Positions 51,614-63,986 of a stretch of 64,000 bases of DNA are shown piece after piece (position 1 is the stretch's first letter; each line of letters opens with the position of its first letter). The DNA is from Paramacrobiotus metropolitanus (Eukaryota > Tardigrada > Eutardigrada > Parachela > Macrobiotidae). The notes under the pieces were generated by a model. That model made no database searches and had not been told where the DNA came from. It saw nothing but the letters and a program-made list of their open reading frames with translations. The stretch covers positions 1,488,001-1,552,000 of the forward strand of contig NW_026570232.1 in assembly GCF_019649055.1 (NCBI RefSeq). The letters run 5' to 3'. A program made the position numbers and the translations under genes.

Positions 51614-53279
51614 CGTCGCTTCGCTCAATTAAGTCAGCACCATGAAACTGTATTTCTCAAAAGGTCATGAGCCAAAGGAATTCCCGTCTTCCCATGGGGT
51701 CCAAAAAACTATTGTTGGTTTCATGCAGTTACCAAATAACAAGAAAGGTGTCGAAATATCCCAACAATGCTGAATACAGTTATAGAATAAGAATTCACTG
51801 CAGAATAGTTAGCTGTTAAAAGACTGAAAGATTCGCTATTCACAAATCAAGCATTTAATTTTATTTGTTTACACTTTACCTATATAAAAAACGTCTACAA
51901 AATTACATACATTGCGGCGCGTAGTTTACTAACTTAAAAACGTTGTACGAGATTTGTACACCCAGGAAGATGGAGATACGGGAATTTCACAAAGGTACAA
52001 GTGACTAATCGTCAAGATTAAACAGATCGATACGCAGGATCGTTGTGGACGCGATTTGCTCACCTGCTCATAGAGTTTGGCCCATATTTCTCGCGCAAGT
52101 AAGTATGCATAGAATCGGATAGAATTATGCAGTTACAGTTAACGTACGTGCAATTGACAACGGTACCATCGCTAATGAGGTGTGACTGCGGCTCTATTGT
52201 GTCATTTGGAATGAGACAGCTACCAAAGCAAAGCATATGCGCCTATGGGGAAACCATCGCCGCAGTTCACATTTCGAAGCGTAATTCCTTAACGGTGTGT
52301 TTTTTGTGAATACGGTCAAAGAACGCTTATTCAGCATAAAATTTACTACAAAACCAAACTAATCTCAATATTTTACGACGCATCGTTTTAATGCTGCCAA
52401 CCGCTTTTGGCAAAAGTCAATAACGTCCCAGGTATTAGCTTTTGCCCTGTATGCGCATTCTAGGCTGCGGCTGATGCTGGATTCGCTGTACTTTCATGGT
52501 TATCGGTGTACTTTTGTACAGAACCATGATTACTGCTCGTTATTTATTCGCCAGTAACATCGTGGAAAAATAGTTTATATTACATTGTTAATGGTGGTAT
52601 TTCACAATACGGAATACGATCATACTTTCACATATTTAGAAATCTGCGAATGATTTGCTGAAAGTGGACAATTTCATCGTTTAAAGCGTAAAATAATATT
52701 TTTAAGTGGCTTATGTAAGCGAAAACGCTTCGCACCGTTTGACAACGGCCAACTTCTAAGCCATGTCGGACTGGGAAACCATCGACGACCAGGATGCATC
52801 ACCCAAGGTAGCAGCAGCGGCTTATGTACTAGTATTGCTAATACTGTCATGCGCTTAACCATAATAAAAGCTTTGAAAATTAACTGCTTAACTTCTTGCA
52901 CAAAATCTAATCTTGCAAATTGCGAACTGTATAGGTTTTTATGTTCCATTAGGCGAAGAAAATTGGTGGGATGAACTGCTGCGTTCCTAGATTATAATTA
53001 TACCTTATTAATTATACCTTATTATAGCATACATTCGGACACGGGTGATACTCGTACTTGTTTTGTTTTTTTAGTACTTTGTAGCTGCAATAAAATACAT
53101 ATAATTATACCTTATTACAGCATACATTCGGACACGGGTGATACTCGTACTTGTTTTGTTCGTAGTTCTTACAAGTTAGGGTAGTACTTCGGCATAGCTT
53201 TATATAACTTTATGCAAATAATACCCGCTGGTGTCAAATGCTGTATCAGAGTACACTAAGTCGAAAATATAAAACCGCG
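51614..53279. other. spacer with a small unresolved two-exon frame and a direct repeat
   Basis: On the + strand an ATG at 52763 opens 15 codons (MSDWETIDDQDASPK) before a GT donor at 52808. An acceptor at 52952 is followed by 14 more codons and a stop in that frame, or by GEENWWDELL in another. The 29-residue product resembles no family I know; it may be an orphan first exon. A 59-bp direct repeat follows at 53009-53067 and 53102-53160. Confidence 0.3.
53009..53160. repeat. 59-bp direct repeat, two copies 93 bp apart
   Basis: 53009-53067 and 53102-53160 differ at one base (ttattatag against ttattacag). Each contains a TACTCGTA word. A third partial copy of attataccttatta precedes the first. 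This looks like a recent local duplication in non-coding DNA downstream of the SWIM-YqaJ gene. Confidence 0.85.
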
Positions 53280-55144
53280 TTACATATTTTTCGAACTGAC
53301 AAAGGCCGGTAAATACTTGTTAAAATAAAATTCAGTGCAGTTTGCAAAAATAAACTCCACAGCGTCTTCGGAAAAAGGTACTTTTTCCAGGAAGTAGTCC
53401 TTCCCGGCGTTTGCGTATGCAAAAAAATAACAATTTCGAAGTCCCGTACAAGCCATCGCAATTTGAACTTGATAATAATGTGCATGAGATCGTTTCAACA
53501 TGAAACATCCGTTACCGTCATCCACAATATACCGTAACTGAAAAGGCTCCTTCTTCGGATCGAATGTTTTCACTTCCAGCAATGCCCACGTCACCTCCCC
53601 CGTACTCTCATCCGTCTCTCGAATAAGCCGATCCGGCGAAGCACCGATCCATGGTTCCGCCGGATGTATACAAAAACCAACTCTAAAATTACAAACAGTT
53701 GTCATGTTGCTCGACGCAAGTTTGCAGAACATCTCCACCGCCTCATCTTCCAGTTCATTGCCACGTCGAATGGCTGGGATATGGGATACAGATTTCGGAG
53801 ATATTTGCGCCAACGCCAGCTTTTTTAGGCGGTCTTCTTTATCTTCTGTGTTTCGTTGCATGGCAGTGCAAATGACTTTTGTATTGGATGAAGTTACTCG
53901 CAAAGACCGATGGTAATTCCACTCCGTACATTTCGACTGCAGACGTGTTGAATTTTCAACCACAACGCACTTGTTGTAATCAATATGCACAGTTTCGAAG
54001 TAGAACTTGCCCGTTTCTGTACTAAGGTGTGGTAAAAACGATTCTGAAAACTTCCTGCTTAAAACGTTTTCTCTCAATGGCAGCGCTGGAACTGTGACAT
54101 CCCAAACTGAATGATCAACAAAGGGGTTCGTAAGGTCGGGGCTGGTGGACCTGGGAAGCCGAAGGTTAACGGATTCTTCCTCCAAAAGACGCAAAAGATG
54201 CTTCGGGAATATTTTAGTGTTTGACAAGGCATTCCTTATTTCGCGCATTTCTTCGGAGCTAATCTGCCGGTGAGCTGGATGGATTCGGCTTTCTAAGCGG
54301 GGCTTCCACTTGTGCCTCAGTTCGGGCCTCATGAATGCTGCATACAAGTCGGCACGTCCAGGTAAAAGCTCACTACAGCGAGAGCGAAGAGACGGAACGC
54401 CCCACTGTTGCTCCATACTGGTAACGGGCAATGCAGATCGCCACATGGGAATGGGCCCCCCGTCAACGACAATGCGCAGCGCGTATACTAGTGCGAATAT
54501 ATGCTTGCATAATGCGTTGGTCCCGTTCCCACCCCCAGCGCGACAGGAACATTCAGATGCAGTGATTTTCGTAGCTTCTCTGGCTTCCACTTCAACTTTG
54601 AGACCGAGAAAATACGAAAGCGGCTTCATTTCGGAGTGTCCTTTGGCTGTCACTTCTAGTACTCCATTGACCTGAAATAGCGCATACGAAGCTATAAAAT
54701 ATACCTTGAAACTGCATTTAAAACTTCACGTACGGATATCTTGCATTTATGTTCCAAATTAATACTGACTACTGCAGCAGTTTACTTTGCGGGAAGTAAT
54801 ATTGAAGTAGTAATTGTTTAGTTAACTCGTTATATGGTACATTCACTAGACAGTGGCTGTGCGGGATTTAAGTTGCAAATACTGTGATAATTTTATAGTA
54901 CAGTACACAAGCAAAAAAACTGCATAGCATTATCTACCTTTTTTGCGCGCAGCTGCTGGATGTATCCAGTAGAAGCAAGTCGGTATCCCTTTTCGTTAAT
55001 GTTTTGCTTGTTGTTGCCAACCCAAAGACTTAATTCAGGGCGTAAACGATTCCATAAGTCGATCAGAATACTGTCGGGAACCTCGTACAACGTATCACGT
55101 AGTTCGCTGGCAGATGTTAACCAAGGCATCCATACCATCGACAT
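53280..55144 (-). CDS. SWIM zinc-finger and YqaJ-type nuclease domain protein
   Basis: Exons in transcript order: 55144-54938 and 54671-53280, joined in phase 0, giving 532 aa. A SWIM zinc finger lies at residues 110-126 (CSCRAGGGNGTNALCKH, pattern CxCx11CxH). The C-terminal ~180 residues resemble the YqaJ/lambda-exonuclease family of PD-(D/E)XK nucleases: RRGNELEDEAVEMF, then GASPDRLI (catalytic aspartate), LLEVKTF (E-x-K) and YYQVQIAMACTG (the glutamine helix). SWIM-YqaJ proteins of this layout occur in many invertebrates, often in several copies, and have no settled function. DNA processing is the natural inference. Exon 1 (YEVPDSILIDLWNRLRPEL, STGYIQQLRAKK) matches the N-terminal region I know from these proteins. 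No transposase or terminal repeats flank it. All key nuclease motifs are intact, so the gene is probably functional. Confidence 0.8.
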
Positions 55145-56182
55145 GATGCTACTATTGTTAATTCCTTGCTGTGATTAAATCACAATTCCAACACAAAACA
55201 TATAATTTTTATTGCTTATAGTCAGTATAGTGAATTTCCTACACAACTCAAGATAATCGTGCTTATTCTGACCGTGCAGATACTTTAATAAGAAAATACA
55301 GTATCGCGCTGCTGTCTCATTCCAAATGACAATGGCTAGGCACGCTACGCCCATATACCCTCGGCACGCCTGATGGTACGGTTGCTAATTGTATACAGTA
55401 ATCGCAAGCCGCTGCAGCGTAAAGAGGATAGCGTGAACAAAACCTCAACCATATATGGATACGGTGAACGTAGTGAAAACGTTTACAGCAGTAGGTAACA
55501 GCATGAATACTTAAACGTTTTAAATAATTATTACAAAATTCATGTAGAAATTAATGCGTACCGCATAAATGGCTGTACTTAAATAATGCACCGAAGCGTG
55601 GGAAAAGGAAATGCACATATCGATAGGTAAAAAGAAATGGTAATTTTGCAATGTTGTGCAAGATCTGTCCTAATGGTTTCGCATGTTTAGATTTACCACA
55701 ATATTTAGTTTTTTTACTTCCCACTTTGCAAAATATGTGCCAAATACTTATAAGAAAATAACTTTCGCTTAATATCAAACGTTGCAGTTAGTGAATACCT
55801 ACTAATACTAGTGTAGCATACATTCGCAAATCAAAGCATAATTTCACACAAAATCCTTATTTTCTTCTTCTCACAATTGCAGATAAATAATTCATTTGAA
55901 CAGGCAATGCTAATACTGGAAGCTGTACAATAAAACATACAAAAGCTGTCAAATAATCTTTCGCACAAAACAACACCCAGAAACGGAAGACGTCCCAGTA
56001 CGCAATAGAACATAAACCAACAAAAGACATGCACAGTGTAAACTATATATCACCCTTTATTGAACATCGTCATAATTCAAAATGAAAACAATCCATCCAA
56101 AATGCACGCACCGTAAATAATTTATCAAACATATGCGTTTACTCATAACATATGCATCTCACTCCACGTCCACGTGGTCATT
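55145..56182. other. spacer between AMSH and the SWIM-YqaJ gene
   Basis: Both neighbours are on the minus strand. A minus-strand AATAAA at 56056-56061, 122 bases past the AMSH stop, is a plausible poly(A) signal. No exon was recognised in the remaining ~900 bases. Confidence 0.45.
56056..56061 (-). terminator. poly(A) signal of the AMSH gene
   Basis: AATAAA on the minus strand (tttatt on +) occurs 122 bases beyond the TGA of the last AMSH exon, a usual distance for a cleavage signal. Confidence 0.45.
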
Positions 56183-59100
56183 TCATACAGAGGAAGAAAA
56201 GCGAAAGTCTTTCATATCCACCGCAACCGATGAATTAATCATGATGTTATCAACACGCTGCAAAAAGAATCCGTTATTCAGTTATGCGTGCAACAGATGG
56301 ATACAGTCGATGCAGGAGAAGTTTTCGGCAAATTGTGCTAATTTACAGTTCGCTAAATGTGTTAAGATGTAACTAGTTACTGGGTTTCACTATGTTGCAC
56401 TACTAATGTTGCCATATTTATAATTCAAGTACCAAGTATAAATTAAGAATTTTATGATTTCAAAAAGTTGCGTTTCGTAAAACAAACATTACCACAACAC
56501 TACTCTGTAGTTACCGCAAAGCCGCACACACAACTCTACTTACATGGAACAGCTGTTCAGTGGTATTGTGGCTGTGAAAGTTGGTGCCATGCCCACAATT
56601 AGCGATGTACTGCATGCCTCCATCTGTCAAACGGAAGAAACCGACATCGTCATACGCAGGAGCAACGACAATGGCCACCGCTTCCGGTAACATGGCCTGA
56701 TAGCCCCACTGCATGTGTAGATCGACGCTGGAAAGAAATGCCGTCTGCGTTGGGTGGGTCTGAAAAAAGACGGCATAAACAAGCGAAAATCTTAGATTGC
56801 TTACTGTTATTTGTATTGAATTTCCGGAGCGCGGACCAACACTTGCAGAAAACTCAAAGCAATCGCATACAAAAAAGATGAAACCGGCAAGCACGCTAAT
56901 AAAGACATTTAACTAATCAAAAGCTAGTAAAACCTGCTTTACGCTTTAACCTATCTCTTAAATAATTGTAAAGCAAACTGTAAGATTTCCGTTACTGTTG
57001 ATCATTTTTAAACGTTTCCGCAGATTTTTTTATATCATTGGATTAATATTCAAGCAAACAAACGAAACCTACGTGAATCCAACCCAACTGAATGAGATTC
57101 CTGGATATGGCGAACTGAGCCGCTTCAGACATATCGTCCATGCTAAAACATCCGAGAAAAATCATCAATAAACACACTAACGACAGCACATATATGTACG
57201 TAATTCGATGCTCTAGCGGCTTACTCCTCGCAATAAGAGTCCGTTCCTTTCTGCTTCGGAATGAGGAGGTGAGTAACAACATAATCTCCTTTCTCGTCAT
57301 CCTGAAAGAGCAACATAAATGCGCACTACGTAGGTAGAACTGCCTTTTCTTAAACAAAAATGATAATTGCATGTGCCGATTATCGGAAATAACCACTGCT
57401 CAAGCCGAATGTAATGCATTGAATGTAGTACAGGAAAAATGCGCATCAAAAGAAAACAAGCATAAACGGTACTTTAGGTTCTTTACTGCAAATAACAATA
57501 ATTATCAGTCAAGAAAGCGATTCGTCGGCAATAAACATACTCGTTGGCCCCATAAATTCCCACATGTTTCGATATTCTTCTTTTCCGTGTTGTCCCTCGC
57601 AGCCGCAATAAATTTCTCCACGAGATCACCAGCGATTTGCACGGGCCGCAGTATGCCTGCCGGACTCGGAAGGGGAAACTGCCGATCAACGGATAACTTG
57701 GAGGGCCGCGGCGGGGGAACCGGCTGCGAGCCAGCCGCGGCAATTCGCTTTGGGCGTGGTTTCAACATACGATTAATTTCCGGATAATGCGACAAGATCT
57801 CCTCCTCGGACATTTTATTTTTCGAAGGGCTGCAAATGAAAGATCGCAACTGCAAAATGATCTACTAACCAGTTCATCATTTTCAAGTCAGTTGACAGAC
57901 CTGAACCAGTCGATAGTGACGCCACCATCGTCTTCCTCATCATTCGGCGGCGTGTAATCCCTTTGCGGCCACGATACATCGGCAGCGGGTCCATCATCCA
58001 GCGGCGCCGACGGGAGAGTCCGGTTGAAATCGGAAATCTTCTGAATAATACCGTCGACGTTCCGTGCCCCCGCGTGGGCAGCGTCGGGCAGGGGGTGGTA
58101 CTTTTGGATTAAGAAAGCTTTGCGGCCCATCTCCTCTTCGATCTCCTCAGCGGCCTTCCTTATGCACTTGGCTTTCAAGTCCTCACCCAGCCGCATCGCC
58201 GGACTCCATGTCTGATTAAGCACACCAACAGCCAAATGCAATCAAACGTTCAACAATAACAACAATGCAATTTTCCAGATGGTGCAGACTAAGAGCGCAA
58301 CATTGCAAATTTCGAACTGTAAAACCTCCACTGGTATCAACTCGCAGCCAAAACGAAACAGCAAAGGATAAACAACAAACTCTGTAACGATCTTATTGCA
58401 CGGGAAACACCGAAGCAAGATACAGTGCAAACTGCAAAGTAACAAGGAACAGGGCTCATAAGCTGATAAAACTCAGCACCTTTCGCCTTTGGGATATTAA
58501 CAAATAAGTACGAGTAAATCAAACCAGTGCCGTAATCAGAAAACTGTCAATTAAAAATTTCAACACCCAAAAAATGTGAATGTGATCAATCTCGGTTAAT
58601 TAAACGAAACCGCATACCCAGCCGGCTGTGTCGCAAAAGGACCGCCCTAATTTTACTTAAAATCTTAAATAGTACAGACTACAGTAGCACTTTCTTCACG
58701 ATAAATTAATATCTATATTTATGTTACAGTAATTAAATCTGTACGATTTTAATCTGTTCCGATGTTCGTGTGTAACTAGCCATTTGTATAATGTGTCGTT
58801 CTATGTTGCATAAAGACTTTGTGACAAAGTTATACAAATTAAATGCAGCATCGATCTAGGCCGGGGACAGCGCCGATAGGGGCAAATTTACACCAAATTT
58901 TCTCTGTGATTAGGCCGCCTTTGTCGATTGATGCTTTAATAACGTGATGGTTTCTGAGGTTATTGTGAAATTTTTCTGTGAACATGGTAGTCATTAACCA
59001 ATAAACATTACAAATTAAAGAGTATACTGCTATACTACGTAGTTAACTTTCATTTGCACTAAAATTAATCAACTACTTACTAAATACTTTCCCTAACATT

Positions 59101-59997
59101 TCAAATTTTTCGTTGATAGGAAAGCGTATAATCATTTATTTCACATCGGAATTTCAGGAAGCAGCAACTGTTGAGTCTGCGATAATATTTATATGCAATG
59201 GTTATTGCATATGTATTGTCAGAAAATTGATTTGCGCTTACGAACAAAAATCTTTTTGCTAGAATTTAATGAGTAACTTACGATCAGCCATTTCCGATAT
59301 GTTTAGATTTAGTTTTAACTAACAGGAACCTGTAAAATGCTTTATTGTTAACAAAAACCTTGCATTTTAACTTTTGTACAACTGTACCTACAGCCTACAG
59401 AACCTCCACACTTAACTGCAATAACTAAGAATTTGTGTGACTGTCGTGGTGTTTGTTACGATTAATACAGTACAGTATGTACAATACAGATACAATATAG
59501 TACGTAGTACGTATAGGGTAGCTTTGTATTTATATAAATATATGCGCAAAGTTGCCGTAATTTAACTGTAATTAATCTTGTAAAGTGAAAAATGTAAATG
59601 CATTATTACACAGTACAGCTTACCTTTTTATTGTCTGTGATAACGGATTCTTTGATATCTTTGTACCGCGGATGTCGTGGAAGGCGATTGACAAATAATC
59701 TATGGAATTTTGTTGTGCAACAGAAAAATTCATAACAGAAGAAATATCCTTTCATTTACTGTTAGCTACTTACTCGAGGTAACGAACAATAAGCGTGTAT
59801 GCTTTCTCGTATTCCTTCTTTTCCGCTTCAAATTTCGCTGCCTCGAAGAGCGTTTTCGCGGAGACATAATATCGCATCGGCGGATCGCTGACGTTTATCT
59901 GGATTTTAGCGCCATCATCCGCCAGTTCCTTCACTCTTTTCTTAGCTTCGCTCAAAATTTCGGGGGAAATTTCGTGGGATCTCACTGCAGCAGCCAT
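56183..59997 (-). CDS. STAMBP: AMSH/STAMBP, K63-specific JAMM deubiquitinase
   Basis: Exons in transcript order: 59997-59774, 59699-59624, 58211-57901, 57829-57541, 57301-57225, 57142-57073, 56759-56544, 56257-56183. Phases agree throughout, giving 445 aa. The N-terminal USP8/AMSH dimerisation-type region (PPMRYYVSAKTLFEAA, FVNRLPRHPRYKDIKE) links to ESCRT. Residues 220-228 (PEINRMLKP) fit the P-x-V/I-D/N-R-x-x-K-P motif that binds the SH3 domain of STAM. The JAMM metalloprotease site is complete: E291 (ETCGNLWG), H349 and H351 (GWIHTHPTQ), S359 and D362. AMSH removes K63-linked ubiquitin from cargo on endosomes. The C-terminus (RVDNIMINSSVAVDMKDFRF) is less conserved but splices in frame after the H that ends exon 7. 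Two donors (gtctgt, gtaggt) are weak. Length matches the human protein (424 aa). Confidence 0.92.
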
Positions 59998-61031
59998 TTC
60001 GATTCACACAAGAGCAGGGATAAATTAAAAGATAAGAAAAATAATTCCAAAATTCAGATTCAGACTGCGCAGTCAAAAAAATTGAACATGACCGTGTGTT
60101 GAATGACGCTGAACGAAAATATCGACGATAAAATACACTTTAAGATTAAGCAATCATATTTTGATGATATTGCACCGGTATCTTATCAGAAAAATAATGA
60201 GGATCTCGCTGGCAGCCGCCATATCCCGACCTAGCCGTGGAATAAGTACAGTATGTAAAATCCTACTAGTGGAGCATCTGAGGTTCTGTTGCTGCTTACC
60301 ACTGGTTAGCATTTTTACAAATTACGTCAACGCAAGCTGGTGAATCATGGATTAGTCACCACAAGTTCCAGGCATCTGCAGTAAGCCGGCTGCACCAATG
60401 GAATTCACACTACTCCATTGCAACAGCCGACTCGGCAGCGGCTTAATACTGAAGACTGCGGCACTTTATCAAGGAAACTCCATTTCAGCCAGTTCCAGTG
60501 CATGGATGACACACCCTTCGTCTGTCTCCTTTTCAACCGAGCAGCGACACCAAAAAATTTTATGTAAAAGGCTCCTGCTTGTAGCGGACGTTATCACGCG
60601 TCCTAAGGCTGGGCGCACGTATCCGCGTATGCGTGCATGTTATGCACACGTATGAAGACTTAGCGACTTTTTAAAACTGAAGCAATTCCAGTCCAAGTGA
60701 ACTCGCATAGTTATGTGCCACAAGAAAATGAAAAAGCAATTACAACTGCTATTAGCTCTTGATATAATTAACAAAAGTAAACGTTTTTCCTAGTCTTGCA
60801 ATATTATTAAAACAAACAGAATGCCACTGAAAAGCAATTCAATTCTTTTTATTCAGACAAATACATTCGGGTACCACAATCTCTGTTAAGCTCATCGTGG
60901 GTTTTTGCAAACTGCCTCAAGGCCACAAAATCTCAAGATAATATGATGTTCTTGGAATAATTTGAAAAAAAAATTTCAAGACGCAAGACCCATGGGTCGC
61001 GTTTAGTTCTAAAAAATCCAATAAGTTCTAT
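59998..61031. other. spacer between AMSH and the pogo-like transposon
   Basis: This must hold the AMSH promoter (minus strand). No TATA box or exon was recognised. Short frames here have no family resemblance. Confidence 0.4.
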
Positions 61032-61280
61032 ACATGGCTGTTCTTTAACTGCAAGTCAACCTACAGGCCAAAATGTAGACATTTTAAACAAAGCGTACCG
61101 CATAGTTCATCTCATAGTGAACTATATAGTGGTGCCCAAAGTTTATCCCGCAGTAAACCCCACAGTGTATTCCTAGGTTCTTTGCACGTTTTCTCGTGCA
61201 AGTCAATCCGTAGTAAACAATACAAGAAGTTCCACGTAACATCTTAAATTTTTCATTTTATTTTGCAATATTTTTGTAGC
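61032..61280 (+). repeat. left terminal inverted repeat of the transposon
   Basis: Its sequence matches the reverse complement of 63694-63986 with substitutions and a net deletion of ~44 bases. Shared blocks include acatggctgttctttaac, cccacagtgtattcc, cgtaacatct and ttttattttgcaatat. It has fewer internal ~12-bp units than the right end. Confidence 0.85.
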
Positions 61281-61666
61281 AATATTTTTTGCAGAATTTT
61301 TTAAAACACTCCTTTCTTCAAAAAAGATTTATATTAAAGCAGTTTTAAAACAATGATGATTTATTCACAATCACTTCTGCCAGGTATTTGCACAACAACT
61401 GTAAGCAATTCGTAAACGCTATTATTAGGAACACTGGCAGGCATGTAAAATACTGTAATGACACAGGTTTAAGTAACACAAAAACAACCCGGTCTGATTA
61501 CGCGCACCCCGGGCAGGCAGCTACATTCAAACTGGTTCACGAACAGCTGACTGATGTTTATTAAAAAATCGTTATTGCAAAATACTGGTGGTTTCACTGA
61601 ATAGTTTTAATAAAACTTTCTTTGCAAAATTTTCTGGTGAAGCGTTGCATCCGCTTGGCGTTGGTG

Positions 61667-63104
61667 ATGGAGAAAGCGCATCGCAGAATGTATGTCGACT
61701 GGGAAATTAAATATCACGTTAAAAGTTATCGGACCAGCAAGTTATCCCTTGGAGAGTTTTTTAGGAAGAAAAACATTCCTAACGCTTGTTTGAGCAGATG
61801 GATATCCAAAGAGTAAGTTCTAATTCGGTGCATTAAATTTAACAAAAATTTTTAAATTGTTCAAGCTTAAAAATCAAACTAAAAACTAGGGCTTCTGATG
61901 TAAAACGCCGTAAACGTGGTCCTGAAAAGCATGCACAATATCCCGAGTTGGAGTCACGCTTACGTCAGTGGGTCGATGATGAACGCCAGAAAGGCTATCC
62001 TGTTACTCGAAACGACCTACAAATTCAAGCGCTGGATATCGCGAAAGAACTTGCCTTGGGCGATTTTAAGGCGTCAAGGAGCTGGATTGCCAAGTTTATG
62101 TCTCGAGAAAACCTGTCCTCACGCGCCGTTACGCACACGTCACGAAAAGAAGAATTTTCAGAAAAAGATATTGTACGTCGTCTATGGTTTTTATTATTCT
62201 ACACTTTTTGAAAGAAAAAAAATTGTGAAATTTTACCGTCGATTTGCAGGAAGATCAAGAAAGATTTTTTAATGAACTCGTTGAAATTGTGGATATCCAG
62301 GAAAGTCCGCCAAAAGATATTCTGAACTTCGACCAAACAAACGTCAAATACGTTCCTTCTAAAATAAGAACGATCAACGAAACTGGAGCGAAACAAGTTT
62401 AAGTCACGGCATCTGCAGAGAAAGAGGGCTTCACAATCAGTCTGACGATCTCTGGAAATGGAGAGAAACTGCCCGCAGTTATCGTTTTCAAAGGCAACCC
62501 AAAAACCGGAGTTCTGTCAGAAAGGATAATGAAGCAGTTGGTCACACTCGTAAATGTGCGAGTGATGAGCTCAAAGTCTTCTTGGTGGAATGAGCAGCTA
62601 GATCATAAATGGATCAGAGAAACGTTTGAAATTTCTGGATATCCTAAGATATTGGTGAGAGATCAGTTTTCCGTTCATAAAATGCAGTCTTCAGCCGACC
62701 TGCTTGAAGAGAGAAACATCCGCCAGGTCTTCATCCCTGTTGCCATGACCGGGTATTATCAGCCTCTAGACGTCGGTGTGAACAAGCCGTTCAAGCAGTA
62801 CTATCAGGACGAGTACCACCGCTGGCGTAAACAGCACCACGAGACAACGAAATCAGGGTACCTGAGAAATCCTTCGCGGCAGGATATCCTTGACTTTGTT
62901 TCCGCTGCCTGAGAGAAAGTTAAGCCAGAAACAATTATAAATTCCTTCGCTGCCGCGAAAATTATCGAGAAGGCGGAGAGCATTGTGAACGACGAAAATA
63001 TTCCCCCACCAGAAGAAACGTCGCCTAACGATAACAGTTTTCTCGACATGAGCTGCGAGCTAAATTTAGATGAGTCTGGTGACTTGGAATTCTGTGAAGA
63101 ATAA
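61667..63104 (+). pseudogene. pogo/Tigger-like transposase, inactivated
   Basis: Exons 61667-61812, 61890-62172 and 62250-63104 would give ~427 residues. The N-terminus is a helix-turn-helix (SLGEFFRKKNIPNACLSRW). Next comes a CENP-B-type second DNA-binding domain (YPELESRLRQWVDDERQKGY, ASRSWIAKFMSRENLS). The DDE catalytic region follows with all three aspartates in recognisable places: ILNFDQT, ILVRDQFSVHK and YQPLDVGVNKPFK. Two in-frame stops interrupt it: TAA at 62400-62402, early in the DDE domain, and TGA at 62910-62912, where the family usually has tryptophan. The frame continues open after both, so the decay looks recent. It is not expected to make an active protein. Confidence 0.85.
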
Positions 63105-63693
63105 ATTGTGGCATTATGTTGCTGGATATCCAATAAACTCAACAGAAAGAATTTTTCAGTTCTGTCTAGGAATAGTAAATTAAGCGCCACAGTTGATGTA
63201 CAGTATTTCTGAATTAATTTGAATAAATTTGAATTTTGAGCATCATGCAGTGAACCATTTTGAAAGTAGCTGCAGCCCCCGGGTGCCTGCATGCAGACCT
63301 AGGGTATTTTCGTGTTCCTTAAACCTGTGTCATTACAGTAAATTTCTTTGTTTTAGCGAAACTCCGGCATGTTTGTTCCGGTAGTTCCGTCAAAAAAATC
63401 GAATCTACAGCTATGCGCCTAGTCATAAAAGTACTTGATTTATGATGTTTTGTTACTGTTTTGATCCCAATAATAATTCAGAACTGTTTGCAGATATAAA
63501 TTTCATTGAAGTTTGTGTTTATAAAAAATTATTTTGAATACTAAATGCAATAATTCAGCTGTTGTGAGGTCACTTATGTATTTATTTAACATTGCATATC
63601 ACAGATCAAAAGTGCAAACGCGAGTCGGCAACTGCATTTAAACTTTAGTAGTTGTTTTGTTTGTAAAATTGCATAAGCGAGTATCCCTCTGAG

Positions 63694-63986
63694 GCTACAA
63701 AATATTGCAAAATAAAATAAAGAAAATTTGAGATGTTACGAGGAATATATTGTATTGTTTACTGCAGTTCGAATTGCACGCGAAAACGATACCCGAAGAA
63801 CTCCGGAATACACTGTGGGGTTTACTGTTGGAAGAACTGTGCGGTTAACTGTGTGGTTTACTGCGGGATAAACTGTGGGATCAACTATGTAGTTTACTAT
63901 GGGATAAACTATGCTGTACGCTGTGACTTAAATGTACTTATACACTTTGGCTTGTAGATTGCCTTGCCGTTAAAGAACAGCCATGT
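63694..63986 (-). repeat. right terminal inverted repeat with ~12-bp internal units
   Basis: This is the inverted counterpart of 61032-61280. Between about 63815 and 63925 it contains seven or so variants of an 11-13 bp unit such as aactgtgggatc and aactgtgtggttt, giving a long spurious Cys/Tyr/Asn-rich open frame. The units are fewer in the left end. Confidence 0.85.

Larger units (their letters stand above)
61032..63986 (+). mobile_element. pogo/Tigger-like DNA transposon, degenerate
   Basis: A ~2.95-kb element bounded by long terminal inverted repeats, both beginning acatggctgttctttaac when read inward. It encodes a pogo-type transposase (61667-63104) with two nonsense mutations. Members of this Tc1/mariner branch move by cut and paste into TA sites. 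The left end is preceded by TAT. The outer boundary on the right lies at the end of the window, so the target duplication cannot be confirmed. Confidence 0.8.

Noticed and set aside
52763..52997. Two-exon 29-residue protein starting MSDWETIDDQDASPK
   Set aside because: The start recalls acidic translation-factor N-termini, but the second exon does not continue any family and alternative frames are equally open, so no gene was called.
63733..63957. 74-codon Cys/Tyr/Asn-rich frame resembling a small cysteine-rich secreted protein
   Set aside because: The pattern is produced by the ~12-bp tandem units of the transposon's right inverted repeat; it is not a gene.
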